Shown here: in pieces, positions 54,930-63,304 of the stretch
How the letters are laid out: the number at the start of each line of letters is the position of its first letter
Numbering within the stretch: position 1 is the first letter of the stretch
Origin: Marinomonas flavescens
Lineage (GTDB): Bacteria > Pseudomonadota > Gammaproteobacteria > Pseudomonadales > Marinomonadaceae
Direction of reading: 5' to 3'
Length of the DNA stretch: 64,000 bases
Assembly (NCBI RefSeq): GCF_004352835.1
Contig: NZ_SJSB01000011.1
Location: forward strand, 1 to 64,000
The notes under the pieces: generated by a model
What the model saw: the letters and a program-made list of their open reading frames with translations, nothing else
Databases searched by the model: none
What the model was told of the DNA's origin: nothing
Translations under genes and position numbers: made by a program

Positions 54930-55796
54930 ATGACTGCAAGCATGACCGCCTTCTCTCGCCAAGAAGCTGTATACGATTGGGGCACCATCAGCTGGGAAAT
55001 TCGCTCAGTAAACCAACGCTACCTAGAGCCACATTTCCGTCTACCTGAAAGTTTCCGCGAGCTTGAATTTGCTTTTCGTGATGTGCTGCGCAAAAAGCTT
55101 AACCGTGGCAAATTAGAGTGCCAACTGCGCTTTCAAGCCGTCGATAAAGCCGCCTCCAGCCTCAATATTAATGCTAACAATGCTCAAGCATTGGCGACCG
55201 CTATCAATGAATTAGGTACTTGGTTTAAAGACCTAAACCCAGCCAATCCACTCGATATCTTACAATGGCCAGGCATTTTAAATAACGAAGGCAGTGACTT
55301 CGATATGATGAAAAAAGCCGTTGCTGAACTTTTTCAGCAAGGCGTAGAAGAGCTTATCCAAGTACGTTTACGTGAAGGCGAACAACTGAAAGGCATCATA
55401 GAGCAACGCCTAGACGCCATCGACCAAATCGTCGTGGACGTTCAAGCCAAATTGCCTGAGATTATTGCCGCGCAAAAGCAAAACTTGATCGACAAGCTAG
55501 AAGCCGCCAAAGCGGACCTTGACCCAATGCGCGTCGAAGCAGAAATCGTCATGCTGGCACAAAAAGCCGACGTAGCAGAAGAACTTGATCGCCTCGCCAC
55601 ACACACCAAAGAAGTACGCCATCAACTGCAACAAAAAGGCCCCATCGGCCGTCGCCTCGACTTCTTAATGCAAGAGCTCAACCGCGAAGCCAATACCCTT
55701 TCATCAAAATCCATCGTCGTTGAAACAACACAAAGCGCCGTGGAACTGAAGGTTTTGATTGAACAAATGAGAGAACAGATCCAAAACATCGAATAA
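54930..55796 (+). CDS. yicC: YicC/YloC-family endoribonuclease
   Basis: This 288-residue protein begins MTASMTAFSRQEAVYDWGTI and ends with the DUF1732-type domain (PIGRRLDFLMQELNREANTLSSKS), both diagnostic of YicC. E. coli YicC degrades the small RNA RyhB in some conditions, and the family has endoribonuclease activity. In many gammaproteobacteria gmk, rpoZ and spoT follow; here the conserved order breaks at the end of this gene and accessory DNA begins. Confidence 0.94.
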   Translation: MTASMTAFSRQEAVYDWGTISWEIRSVNQRYLEPHFRLPESFRELEFAFRDVLRKKLNRGKLECQLRFQAVDKAASSLNINANNAQALATAINELGTWFKDLNPANPLDILQWPGILNNEGSDFDMMKKAVAELFQQGVEELIQVRLREGEQLKGIIEQRLDAIDQIVVDVQAKLPEIIAAQKQNLIDKLEAAKADLDPMRVEAEIVMLAQKADVAEELDRLATHTKEVRHQLQQKGPIGRRLDFLMQELNREANTLSSKSIVVETTQSAVELKVLIEQMREQIQNIE

Positions 55797-55879
55797 TGCT
55801 AATAACTATATTTTATAGTAAGTTTTAACTTTAAAATCAATATCTTAACTTAATATTTAGCTCATGCCTGTATTCTACA

Positions 55880-55922
55880 AACCACCACTAACCACTATCG
55901 CATGGTGGTTATATTGGTGGTT
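55880..55922. repeat. Strong inverted repeat at the island boundary
   Basis: AACCACCA plus AACCAC (55880-55895) pair with GTGGTT plus TGGTGGTT (55905-55922), with a small internal mismatch (CT against ATAT). It lies between yicC and the integrase relic, so it may be part of an old attachment or integrase-binding region or simply an mRNA-end hairpin. The surrounding DNA (55797-55994) holds no gene. Confidence 0.55.
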
Positions 55923-55994
55923 GTGATAGAAATTAATAAAAGCATAATTAGTGAGTAGCATCTACTGATCTCATGCACTACATACGGGTGGGCT

Positions 55995-56165
55995 ATGGCT
56001 AAATTAATAGTTAAAAAAGTAGAAACGCTGATCAAAGCGGGTGGTGAGGGTTTGTACCTTGTTATCCCTGCTTCAGGCACTGCAAGCTGAATGCTTCACT
56101 TCACATCAAATAGCAAACGACGTGAAATGACGCTGGGGAAAGCACAAGATCAATATCATATCTAG
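55995..56165 (+). pseudogene. Relic of a phage-type tyrosine integrase (N-terminal part)
   Basis: The frame reads MAKLIVKKVETLIKAGGEGL, then YLVIPASGTAS, a TGA stop, then MLHFTSNSKRREMTLGKA and a second stop. This matches the DUF4102 arm-binding domain at the start of P4-type integrases, in which the TGA position is a Trp (SWMLRY). About ten residues before GGEGL also seem to be missing. Nothing of the catalytic domain follows. It shows that an integrative element entered next to yicC and has decayed. Confidence 0.8.
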
Positions 56166-56184
56166 TGAGGAAAACTAAGATTAA

Positions 56185-56676
56185 TTACTTCATTTTCTCT
56201 AGCTCGACTAAAGCATGTTCTGCGATATTCCATGGTAAACGCCTACCATTAGACTGCATCTGCTTGTAGGCAGTTCGTGCTTGTTCGGTGTTGATTTTCT
56301 GATGAACCACCAGCTGAGTTACTAACCAAATTGTTCCATTGACGATGGCTGCTTCTTTTTCGGCTGCTTTCCTAAGTGCCATATCACCCGTAAGTAAAGG
56401 GCAACTCTCCTGCTTCGCTAGCGCTAATGAAAAACAATCGTTACGACTCGCTTTTCTGTACTTAGCAGTCAGTTCCATGGCATACACCATTGAGGCGGGT
56501 AAAATCTCTTTTAACTCTAGACCTAGTGCAAGCAAATGAGAATGTGCCTCTTCCAGCTCTTCTACATACAGAATATCTGGCGTTGCAAATTGGTATGGCA
56601 AACTAAAAACCGCTTCAAGTAAGCCACCCTCTTCCATATCGATCAAGATATTGGCATCACTAATTAATAACTGCAT
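56185..56676 (-). CDS. PIN-domain protein, probable toxin
   Basis: This 163-residue protein has the acidic pattern of PIN nucleases: Asp7 in LLISDANILIDME, Glu near 40-45 (VEELEEAH), Asp in SRNDCFSLALA and Asp in LLTGDMALRKAA. These carboxylates hold the metal of an RNase active site. It overlaps the upstream XRE-ImmA/IrrE gene by 17 bases and is probably the toxin of that pair; here the regulator or antitoxin is encoded first. Target RNA is unknown. Confidence 0.8.
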   Translation of the reverse strand: MQLLISDANILIDMEEGGLLEAVFSLPYQFATPDILYVEELEEAHSHLLALGLELKEILPASMVYAMELTAKYRKASRNDCFSLALAKQESCPLLTGDMALRKAAEKEAAIVNGTIWLVTQLVVHQKINTEQARTAYKQMQSNGRRLPWNIAEHALVELEKMK

Positions 56677-57730
56677 TTAAAGCCTCCAACTTTCGTTCTT
56701 TATGAAAGCTAGATACAGACATGCCAAGTAATTCTGCGGCTTTAGATTCTCCAATGTATTCTTCACCTAACGCGCGATATACCAACTGCTGATACAAAAA
56801 CGTCGACTCATGTGGATACTCTTCTCCAGGCTCTTGGGTTCGCCAACCATTTTTACTGAACAACATAAACAAGCTTTTCTGCGTTGCCGACGTAATAACT
56901 CCACACTGACCAGCTCGATATAGCGAAGCTAACATGCTAATTCCATATTCATGCTTCAACATCAGTAGTTCACGCGGCTCAATGTTTCGACGCTTTTCAC
57001 CCAAGTGCTCTATGAGAGTTTGTGCTGGCAACAAAAAAGCACCTGCAAAGGCATTGCACACTTTTTCTTCATCTAGCTCTTCAGGTAAGCGGCCATGTAC
57101 CACTAAATGCCCGAGTTCGTGTGCTAGCGTAAACCGCTGTCGATCGCCACTCTGGCTCGTTGAGATTACAACAACTGGCGTGTTATCGATTTTCCCAGCT
57201 AAACCATCAAATTTTTTATCCGTTTCGACATCTGTAGTGATTATCATGATGCCTTTAGACTCCATGGTATCGATCATGGAGTGAATAGGGTTTAGACCGA
57301 GGTCCCAAGCGCGACGCATCTGAACAGCTAACTCTTCGGCTTGCTCTAGACTAGCGATTTGCACAGGAAGATCATCCGGTAACACGAATCCAGGGATAGG
57401 CTTAACTGAATCAGGGTAGAATTCTAACAACTCTTGCCAACGCTCTGCTTGATCAAGCACATCACCATTTATACGATCTAGTATTTTCTGCTTTGTATTG
57501 GCACGCTTGCGATACTCCACGCCTGATATTTCAACCTTCGTAGGGCGAAAGAAATACTCAGTGCGAACTGATAGTGCCTTAGCAAGCTTGAGTAAATTGG
57601 TTGACGAAGGCATAGCAGTGCCATGTTCGTATTTTTTTATTGAGTTTGCTGATAGATCGATTTCATCAGCTAAAGCCTTCATTGATAATCCAGCAGCCTT
57701 ACGAGCTCGTTCTAGACGTTTTGCAAACAT
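56660..57730 (-). CDS. XRE-family regulator fused to an ImmA/IrrE metallopeptidase
   Basis: This 356-residue protein has an N-terminal helix-turn-helix (residues 4-58, AGLSMKALADEIDLSANSIKKYE) and a peptidase domain with the zinc motif LAHELGHLVVHG near residue 205, followed by CNAFAGAFLLP. The C-terminal part holds a second possible DNA-binding helix pair (SKAAELLGMSVSSFHKERKL). Proteins of this type act as antitoxin/repressors paired with toxins and phage or ICE regulators (ImmA cleaves ImmR in ICEBs1). It precedes the PIN gene in one transcript and has an inverted-repeat operator just upstream. Confidence 0.85.
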   Translation of the reverse strand: MFAKRLERARKAAGLSMKALADEIDLSANSIKKYEHGTAMPSSTNLLKLAKALSVRTEYFFRPTKVEISGVEYRKRANTKQKILDRINGDVLDQAERWQELLEFYPDSVKPIPGFVLPDDLPVQIASLEQAEELAVQMRRAWDLGLNPIHSMIDTMESKGIMIITTDVETDKKFDGLAGKIDNTPVVVISTSQSGDRQRFTLAHELGHLVVHGRLPEELDEEKVCNAFAGAFLLPAQTLIEHLGEKRRNIEPRELLMLKHEYGISMLASLYRAGQCGVITSATQKSLFMLFSKNGWRTQEPGEEYPHESTFLYQQLVYRALGEEYIGESKAAELLGMSVSSFHKERKLEALNAVIN

Positions 57731-57755
57731 GTTGTCCTCTCTACAAATAATCGAT

Positions 57756-57795
57756 AGGTTTATAAAATGTTTAAAAACTTATAAACTATAAACCT
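57756..57795 (-). promoter_or_regulatory. Candidate operator of the XRE-ImmA/PIN operon
   Basis: Nested inverted repeats lie 26-65 bases before the start codon: AGGTTTATA (57756-57764) with TATAAACCT (57787-57795), and inside them GTTTATAA (57758-57765) with TTATAAAC (57779-57786). Two or more half-sites of this kind suit autorepression by the XRE domain. Confidence 0.6.
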
Positions 57796-57822
57796 CATCA
57801 TTACATGTTCCAGGTTATTTTT

Positions 57823-58002
57823 CTATTCTATTCCTTCAATTTTACTCATCATCCAATCTTCAATTTCGCTTTCCAACCAAGCCTTGCGCTTACCCATCAC
57901 AGTTACATTCTTAGGAAAGTCACCTGCTTTAATCAAGTTATAAATACTGCTACGGCACAGTGTTGTTTTGTCCATTACTTGTTGTAGTTTTAAGAATCTC
58001 AT
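57823..58002 (-). CDS. AlpA-family small excision/regulatory protein
   Basis: This 59-residue protein is too short for usual gene cut-offs but clear: MRFLKLQQVMDKTTLCRSSI, then YNLIKAGDFPKNVTVMGKRK, then AWLESEIEDWMMSK. It is an AlpA/MerR-like winged helix of the sort that controls integrase or excision in P4-like prophages and islands. AAGGA lies 7 bases before the ATG. Its presence near an integrase relic supports a former integrative element. It is 92 bases upstream of the XRE-ImmA gene on the same strand. Confidence 0.85.
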   Translation of the reverse strand: MRFLKLQQVMDKTTLCRSSIYNLIKAGDFPKNVTVMGKRKAWLESEIEDWMMSKIEGIE

Positions 58003-58010
58003 TGGGTAAT

Positions 58011-58040
58011 CCTTGTTATGCTGTTTCTGTCATAACAAGG
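58011..58040 (-). promoter_or_regulatory. Perfect inverted repeat covering the AlpA ribosome-binding site
   Basis: CCTTGTTATG (58011-58020) and CATAACAAGG (58031-58040) are 10-bp perfect arms with a 10-base loop. In the minus-strand mRNA the second arm contains AAGG of the Shine-Dalgarno AAGGA, so a hairpin would hide it. As DNA it could be an operator. The rest of the gap to 58208 shows no gene. Confidence 0.65.
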
Positions 58041-58208
58041 GCAGCCGTGTTATTTTTTACCTCTATCCTTCCTACCCGGCTGATTTCTCAGTCTTATTAA
58101 CAATGCAGATCTAAAGCGGCAAAAAGTATGGTGGTGGGGTGCGCTTGAGGCAATATCAGAATTACTGAAAAAAGGTAGCGTCTGTTGCTCTCACAACTAT
58201 CTAATCAT

Positions 58209-59438
58209 TTAGCGTAGCGGTATGCTTCGCAAGTGCGTATCTATGGCTTCAATCATCGACTTGGTAAGCGGTAAATGCGCTTTTTCTTTCTGCCATATCT
58301 CATGAAAGCCAGCCACTGTTTGCTTGGCGGTATCCAACACCAACTTTTCTGGCAACATGGCTTTAGCTGCTAGGTGTGATAACTCATCCAGCGTGAAGTC
58401 ACTGAATTTTTTACTCCGGCTCACCTTCAGCGATGCACTATCATCGTGTATATAAGGAATGGTCGAGACAAAGTCATAAGCGGGCGCAATGGATGCGGTG
58501 CGCTTGTCTTTGTAAATTACAGACCAATTTTTCAAATGCATATCAGCATTTCCAATTAGGGTATTGAACACCAACCTGCGAGTAAATTCTGCGATGTCTT
58601 CGTCTTGGCCTTCGATGCCGATAACCTGAGCAATATTGCGCATACTGGCTTTTTTATATTTATCTTGAGGATAGACGCCAAAAACTTGCGCAAAATCTTC
58701 AATGTGTACGGCTTGATCACCTGCACGGTCAAAGCGCTTGATCACAAAGGCCTGAGCGTTTTTAAATGAGTCACCAAACTTTCCAACCCCTTGTGGGATA
58801 TTAGCTATCTGGTTAATGGGGAGTAGTTGAGTCTCTGGCACATTCATTCCCAACATTCGAGCCAGCTCCATCATCGAATATTCATTTTCTGGCACAGCGT
58901 CAAATCGAGACGACGGCAATTTCACAATCCAAGAGCCGCCTTTACCTGTCGCAGGAATCGTCAAACCGCCGTTTGCCTGTTGCACGGCTGAAAATTTCAA
59001 CTGCACACCCGCCAATGAAAAGCGCATTGGGGCATCAATTTTCGTATCATCTTCAATATCTTGATGCACATTAGGCGGCAGCGCTTCACCATCGGCCGGT
59101 TCAACCGTGATCGCGCCTGCTAAATCCTGCCCTAATACCCACAATAGAAAAAATTCCCGCGCTGGATTCACTCCGGCACGCTCTGCCAGGTAATTACGCA
59201 TCGTTTCTTCTGGCAAAAGGTTAGAGAAAAACGGAGTTAACTTGGTTTGGGTCGGTTTAAAGTTAGTCAGCAAGCCACCCAGTGCATCTTTAAAGCCAAG
59301 TCCTAACACTGGCCGTGATTCGTCATGAATGTACGAATCCATAAAAGCAAAAAGCGTTCTGTCATTGCCCACGTTAGTGATCGTTGCGATGGGTTCGCCA
59401 TAGAGCAAAACGTTTAACGTAGAGACATGATTAGTCAT
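58209..59438 (-). CDS. HipA-like serine/threonine kinase toxin
   Basis: This 409-residue protein has the HipA N-terminal (couple) domain (about 1-110) and the kinase domain with SLAGVQLKFS as the loop bearing the autophosphorylated Ser, KLPSSRF, VIKRFDR, the catalytic GNADMHLKN (near 297) and the metal-binding DFVST. HipA kinases inactivate glutamyl-tRNA synthetase or other synthetases and promote persistence. All catalytic motifs look intact. It overlaps the HipB-like gene by 8 bases, with the antitoxin first, the usual order. Confidence 0.9.
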   Translation of the reverse strand: MTNHVSTLNVLLYGEPIATITNVGNDRTLFAFMDSYIHDESRPVLGLGFKDALGGLLTNFKPTQTKLTPFFSNLLPEETMRNYLAERAGVNPAREFFLLWVLGQDLAGAITVEPADGEALPPNVHQDIEDDTKIDAPMRFSLAGVQLKFSAVQQANGGLTIPATGKGGSWIVKLPSSRFDAVPENEYSMMELARMLGMNVPETQLLPINQIANIPQGVGKFGDSFKNAQAFVIKRFDRAGDQAVHIEDFAQVFGVYPQDKYKKASMRNIAQVIGIEGQDEDIAEFTRRLVFNTLIGNADMHLKNWSVIYKDKRTASIAPAYDFVSTIPYIHDDSASLKVSRSKKFSDFTLDELSHLAAKAMLPEKLVLDTAKQTVAGFHEIWQKEKAHLPLTKSMIEAIDTHLRSIPLR

Positions 59439-59772
59439 CGTCGTCTTCCTCTAACTGATATGCAGGCGACATTTGCTCAGCTTCATCGTTGATGCTGTTA
59501 TTGCTAAGACCGTTATTATGAGTACCTTGGCTATTTCGAATGATCGACTTAATGGCAGGAACAGACTTTTTAGGAGCAACAAATAACTCTAGGTCGAGTA
59601 CACGGGCAAGCGCTATCAAACTGGACATTCTTAAATCAACGCCACCAGACTCGATTTTAGATATATGGCTTTGAGGCACACCCGAACGAGCGCTCAGCTC
59701 TCTCTGGCTAAACCCCTTACGTACCCGAGCTTCTCGAAGACCTTGTAATATCTGCTCTGTTACATAGCTCAC
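59431..59772 (-). CDS. HipB-like antitoxin, XRE family
   Basis: This 113-residue protein has an N-terminal helix-turn-helix (residues 8-62, KGFSQRELSARSGVPQSHIS) as in HipB. The C-terminal tail (about 65-113) is low in complexity and ends EEDDDD, an acidic extension not seen in E. coli HipB (88 residues), which may contact the kinase or serve as a degradation tag. It forms an operon with the HipA-like gene. Confidence 0.9.
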   Translation of the reverse strand: MSYVTEQILQGLREARVRKGFSQRELSARSGVPQSHISKIESGGVDLRMSSLIALARVLDLELFVAPKKSVPAIKSIIRNSQGTHNNGLSNNSINDEAEQMSPAYQLEEDDDD

Positions 59773-59818
59773 TTCAATATACCTTAATGAATCATTTGAT
59801 GAATAATATATATAAAAA

Positions 59819-59887
59819 CATATCAGCTGACAGCAAAGAACACAAGAATGATTAGTTATTGCATATCATAAATCAAGTTTTGATATG
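59819..59887 (-). promoter_or_regulatory. Candidate HipB operators upstream of hipBA
   Basis: CATATCA occurs at 59819-59825 and 59862-59868, and its complement TGATATG at 59881-59887, forming one full inverted repeat with a 12-base spacer plus one extra half-site. This recalls the TATCC-N8-GGATA operators bound by E. coli HipB. They lie 47-115 bases before the antitoxin start. Confidence 0.55.
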
Positions 59888-60002
59888 TAATAATAGATAA
59901 ATTATTAGACACGCACTAATTTACTGTGGGCAAATTGGACAATGGGGCAGTAATTAGAATAGCTCTATTAAAATTGATACTATGATATCCATTTTAGGTT
60001 AG

Positions 60003-60377
60003 ACGAGTTTTCTGCTAACCCATCACGATCACATAGAACAAGCGAAAAATGGCCAAGCTATGTTGACGAAAATCGTGCTCGGTAGAACCTTTCAAAGCTG
60101 CTATTTTTTAAACCCTAACAGCTGAGTGTAAACGGCACTGTTTTTCCGTACTCATAGCCAAGAAGCCCCACTAAGATTTAGTAAAATCCATACTCAACAA
60201 GCCGGTATCCACAAAGAAGAAAGAGAGCTATTGAGGGACTGCTTTATACTCGACTAGAATGAAATCACGCTTTTCTGCACGTAACAGTACGAGGTTCAAA
60301 TTGAGTGCTCGCCTGAGCGTTTTACTGAATGGGTAAATCGGCGGCCAGAGGTTTACACAAAGAGACTCTATGAGTAA
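60003..60377 (+). other. Possible decayed coding remnant in the 813-base gap
   Basis: The gap 59773-60585 has no intact gene. One plus-strand frame reads protein-like but is broken by four stops (60123, 60129, 60258 and 60276 approximately). Segments include QAKNGQAMLTKIVLGRTFQS, FRTHSQEAPLRFSKIHTQQA and QIECSPERFTEWVNRR, with a final stop at 60375. The number of stops is not far below chance, so this may be noise. I recognise no family. From 60378 to 60585 only the promoter region of the next gene is expected. Confidence 0.2.
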
Positions 60378-60585
60378 CAATCTGTAGACCGATGCTATAG
60401 CTTACTGTGAATGATACAACCATGATGTATAAAGCCAGCTCTTCTCGATTTTAGATTTTTCTATTCTAGAAACGCCAGTTTCACAACAATTCCGTCATTT
60501 CGAGTAATTAAAAGCACTTTCTCTTTCATCTATCGGTTAAAATAAACACTAATTCGATCAATCACTAAGTTATGGATAATGATTA

Positions 60586-62298
60586 ATGGACTGTGTTACT
60601 CGCCCAAATTCACTGATTTACGCATTGATTGCTTTTTGCTGTTGGCTTTTCCCTGTAGCAGCCTCTGCAGTGGTTCCCACACAGAATATTCAGAGTGATT
60701 TTACCAAGCTAGAACAGTTTCAAGTGGGCTATTTTGTCGACAAAACAGAAAAAATGTCATTGTCTGATATTGAAAAACAGCATTTTACAACATCCTCTAA
60801 TGCCATAACATTAGGTGTTACTTCCAAAACAACCTGGGTAAAAATAAAGCTTAAAAACACCAGTATTACGCCGATTAAAGTCTTCCTGCATGATCCATAT
60901 GCCTATCATAACCACCTACTTGAACTCTATGAAGTTGTCGATGGGAAGCTCACAAGAAAACGTGTACTGGATATGAACCGGAAGGAAATACAACAGTGGA
61001 TGTTTCACGGTACTTCTATCTTTGACATCGAATTACCGCCCCAGCAGGACAAAACATTGTTCATTAAGAACCTTGCCTTCTCATCCCAATGGTTCAGTTT
61101 CAATTTATATAATGCTAATCAATCAAAACGAGCACTAATAGGTCAACACTCTGATATTTCTTTAATTATTGGGATGTTGCTGGCGCTTATTATTTATAAC
61201 TTTCTGCTATTTTTCTCATCACGCTTAAAAGAGCACCTTTTTTATGCGTGTTATCTCATTTTTGGTGGTTGCTGGGTCGCGTTCTCGAATGGTTTATTGG
61301 CAGGTTGGTTTAATATATTCGGGGTTCACGCTCTAGACTGGAACCTATCATTAGGCGCGATGCCAATTTGTTTACTGCTGTTTATGGCTAATATTTTTGA
61401 AACCAAAAAGAAATATCCTATTGAGCATTGGGCGTTATTAGCCACTATTCTCATGTTAGTCGTCAGTACTTTCTATAGCTTATTTGATGTTATTACAGCG
61501 CTAAAATACTCAAGTACAATCGCGGCAATCATGATGGTCGTCAGCCTCTCAGTTGCGCTCTCAATGGTTATTCGTAAGCACCCGATATCCCTCTTATTTC
61601 TTACTGGGCATGTGTTTTTCGTTGCCTTTAGTACTTTAGAAGTGTTTTTCTATAAGGGTAAAGTCGAGTTTAATTACCTGAACACCCACGGTGTCGCTAT
61701 TGGTATTATTCTAGAAGCCATTATGCTTTCACTCATTATTGCTTACCGTGTTCGCTCCTTAGAAAAACTCAAAGCGACTCAAGCTGAGCTGCAATTACTG
61801 GCCTCGACGGATCCATTAACCCAGCTTCTGAATCGCCGCTCTCTTGGCCTAGAAGCTAGCAAACTGCTAAGCCAAGATAAGCAAACACAATTCCCTCTTT
61901 CTGTTGCTATTCTCGACATCGACTTATTTAAAAATATCAATGACACCTACGGACACACTTTAGGTGACCAGGTCATTGTTCAGGTAGCTAATGTTCTTAG
62001 AGATCAATGCCGACGCCAGGACATTATCGCCCGTTACGGTGGGGAAGAGTTTGTTATTCTTATGCCAAAAACAGAACTAGAACACGCCCATTCATTAGCA
62101 GAACGGATTCGTCAAACATTTGAAAAAGTCAGCATTCAGAATGACCAACATCAGACGATCAATGTCACTCTTAGTGTCGGTATCTCAGAAGTAGACCCTA
62201 AAACAGCTGATCTACAAGCTGCGATTGATCGCGCTGACAAAGCCCTATACGAAGCTAAACATAGCGGACGAAACCTGTCTCTACTGTATGCTGGGTAG
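60586..62298 (+). CDS. Diguanylate cyclase with 7TMR-DISM sensor
   Basis: This 570-residue membrane protein makes the second messenger cyclic di-GMP. After a signal-like segment (about 8-28) comes an extracellular 7TMR-DISMED2-type domain (about 35-175, TTWVKIKLKNTS). Seven membrane helices span about 190-390. The GGDEF domain (about 405-565) has TDPLTQLLNRRSL, the active site RYGGEEF and a product-inhibition site RRQD five residues before it. The catalytic motif is intact. It likely links an outside ligand, possibly a carbohydrate, to cyclic di-GMP. First gene beyond the accessory island. Confidence 0.92.
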   Translation: MDCVTRPNSLIYALIAFCCWLFPVAASAVVPTQNIQSDFTKLEQFQVGYFVDKTEKMSLSDIEKQHFTTSSNAITLGVTSKTTWVKIKLKNTSITPIKVFLHDPYAYHNHLLELYEVVDGKLTRKRVLDMNRKEIQQWMFHGTSIFDIELPPQQDKTLFIKNLAFSSQWFSFNLYNANQSKRALIGQHSDISLIIGMLLALIIYNFLLFFSSRLKEHLFYACYLIFGGCWVAFSNGLLAGWFNIFGVHALDWNLSLGAMPICLLLFMANIFETKKKYPIEHWALLATILMLVVSTFYSLFDVITALKYSSTIAAIMMVVSLSVALSMVIRKHPISLLFLTGHVFFVAFSTLEVFFYKGKVEFNYLNTHGVAIGIILEAIMLSLIIAYRVRSLEKLKATQAELQLLASTDPLTQLLNRRSLGLEASKLLSQDKQTQFPLSVAILDIDLFKNINDTYGHTLGDQVIVQVANVLRDQCRRQDIIARYGGEEFVILMPKTELEHAHSLAERIRQTFEKVSIQNDQHQTINVTLSVGISEVDPKTADLQAAIDRADKALYEAKHSGRNLSLLYAG

Positions 62299-62412
62299 GT
62301 AACGGACAGATTTAGCGCACATAATATAAGATGTTGAACGTATTCTTATGTTACTCAATGATGCATGGATCTATATCATTATTCTCGGTGTCTCTAAGCT
62401 AAAATCTGTGCA

Positions 62413-63231
62413 CTAATTACCCCAGCGCTCCACTCGATATTGCCTTGGAGATTTACCAAGGGACTTTTTAAAAAAAGTAATAAACGCACTAACCGATTCA
62501 TAACCCAATTCTTCAGAAATCGTTTGCACAGGGGTGTTGATAGCCAATTTTTGCAAGGCTAAAACAATGTGTAAATGACCTCGCCATTGGCCAAAGGTAA
62601 GCTGGACATGACGCTTAACCATGCGTGCTAATGTGCGTTCGCTCATTGCAAAATCGCCGGCCCATTCACTTAACGTACGCTTTTCACTGGGATTGGCCAG
62701 TAACGCTAAGGCAAGGCGATTGAGAATCGGGTCATCTGGGATAGGGAAGTCAAATTCTTCTTTTTCTAGTGCCGCAAGTTGGTCAAGAAAAACCGTGGCC
62801 AAACGATCTGTTGCAGAACCCGCTTCGTAGTCTAATGCCAGCGTCGCTAAATGCATGGCCAACTCTCGTAATAGCGGCGTTACAGTGAGAGTACAAACGG
62901 TGTCCGGCATGACGAGAGCCGATTGGTCAACAAGCAACATACAAACATCCGCATGCGGTGATATTTGATTTCGATGCACCACCATGCTGGGAATCCATAT
63001 TGCACAGCGAGGCGGAACAAGCCACATTTTGTCATTAATAAAGCTCGTCACGACACCAGTTAGAGGCAGTACTAGCTGCCCTTTTTGATGTTGATGCCAT
63101 GGCGTCTCTTCAGCATGAGGAAGCGACTCAGAACGCAGAGCAAGTACTGGTTGCGGATAGTTATCTGAAAAATTCAGATCAGTCGTGAACTGGGAAGCAA
63201 TATTGTCTGTATTTAGCAATTTATTGTCCAA
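62413..63231 (-). CDS. AraC-family regulator (NimR-like)
   Basis: This 272-residue protein has an N-terminal cupin-like domain (ETPWHQHQKGQLVLPLTG near residue 45) and C-terminal double helix-turn-helix with LSEWAGDFAMSERTLARMVKRH and ISEELGYESVSAFITFFKKSLGKSPRQYR. It resembles E. coli NimR (YeaM), which controls the adjacent nimT exporter. The divergent gene here is a CynX/NimT transporter, so the same arrangement is likely. Confidence 0.9.
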   Translation of the reverse strand: MDNKLLNTDNIASQFTTDLNFSDNYPQPVLALRSESLPHAEETPWHQHQKGQLVLPLTGVVTSFINDKMWLVPPRCAIWIPSMVVHRNQISPHADVCMLLVDQSALVMPDTVCTLTVTPLLRELAMHLATLALDYEAGSATDRLATVFLDQLAALEKEEFDFPIPDDPILNRLALALLANPSEKRTLSEWAGDFAMSERTLARMVKRHVQLTFGQWRGHLHIVLALQKLAINTPVQTISEELGYESVSAFITFFKKSLGKSPRQYRVERWGN

Positions 63232-63304
63232 GTAGCTTAATTCAGCACATAGATTAGCGCATATAATAGCCCATCGACAATCTTCTAAATGTGACCATGA
63301 CTCT
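63232..63304 (+). promoter_or_regulatory. Divergent promoter between the AraC regulator and the CynX/NimT gene
   Basis: Only 73 bases separate the two starts. A perfect -10 TATAAT occurs at 63262-63267; no consensus -35 is seen 17 bp upstream, which suits an activator-dependent promoter. Ribosome sites are weak on both sides. Confidence 0.45.
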
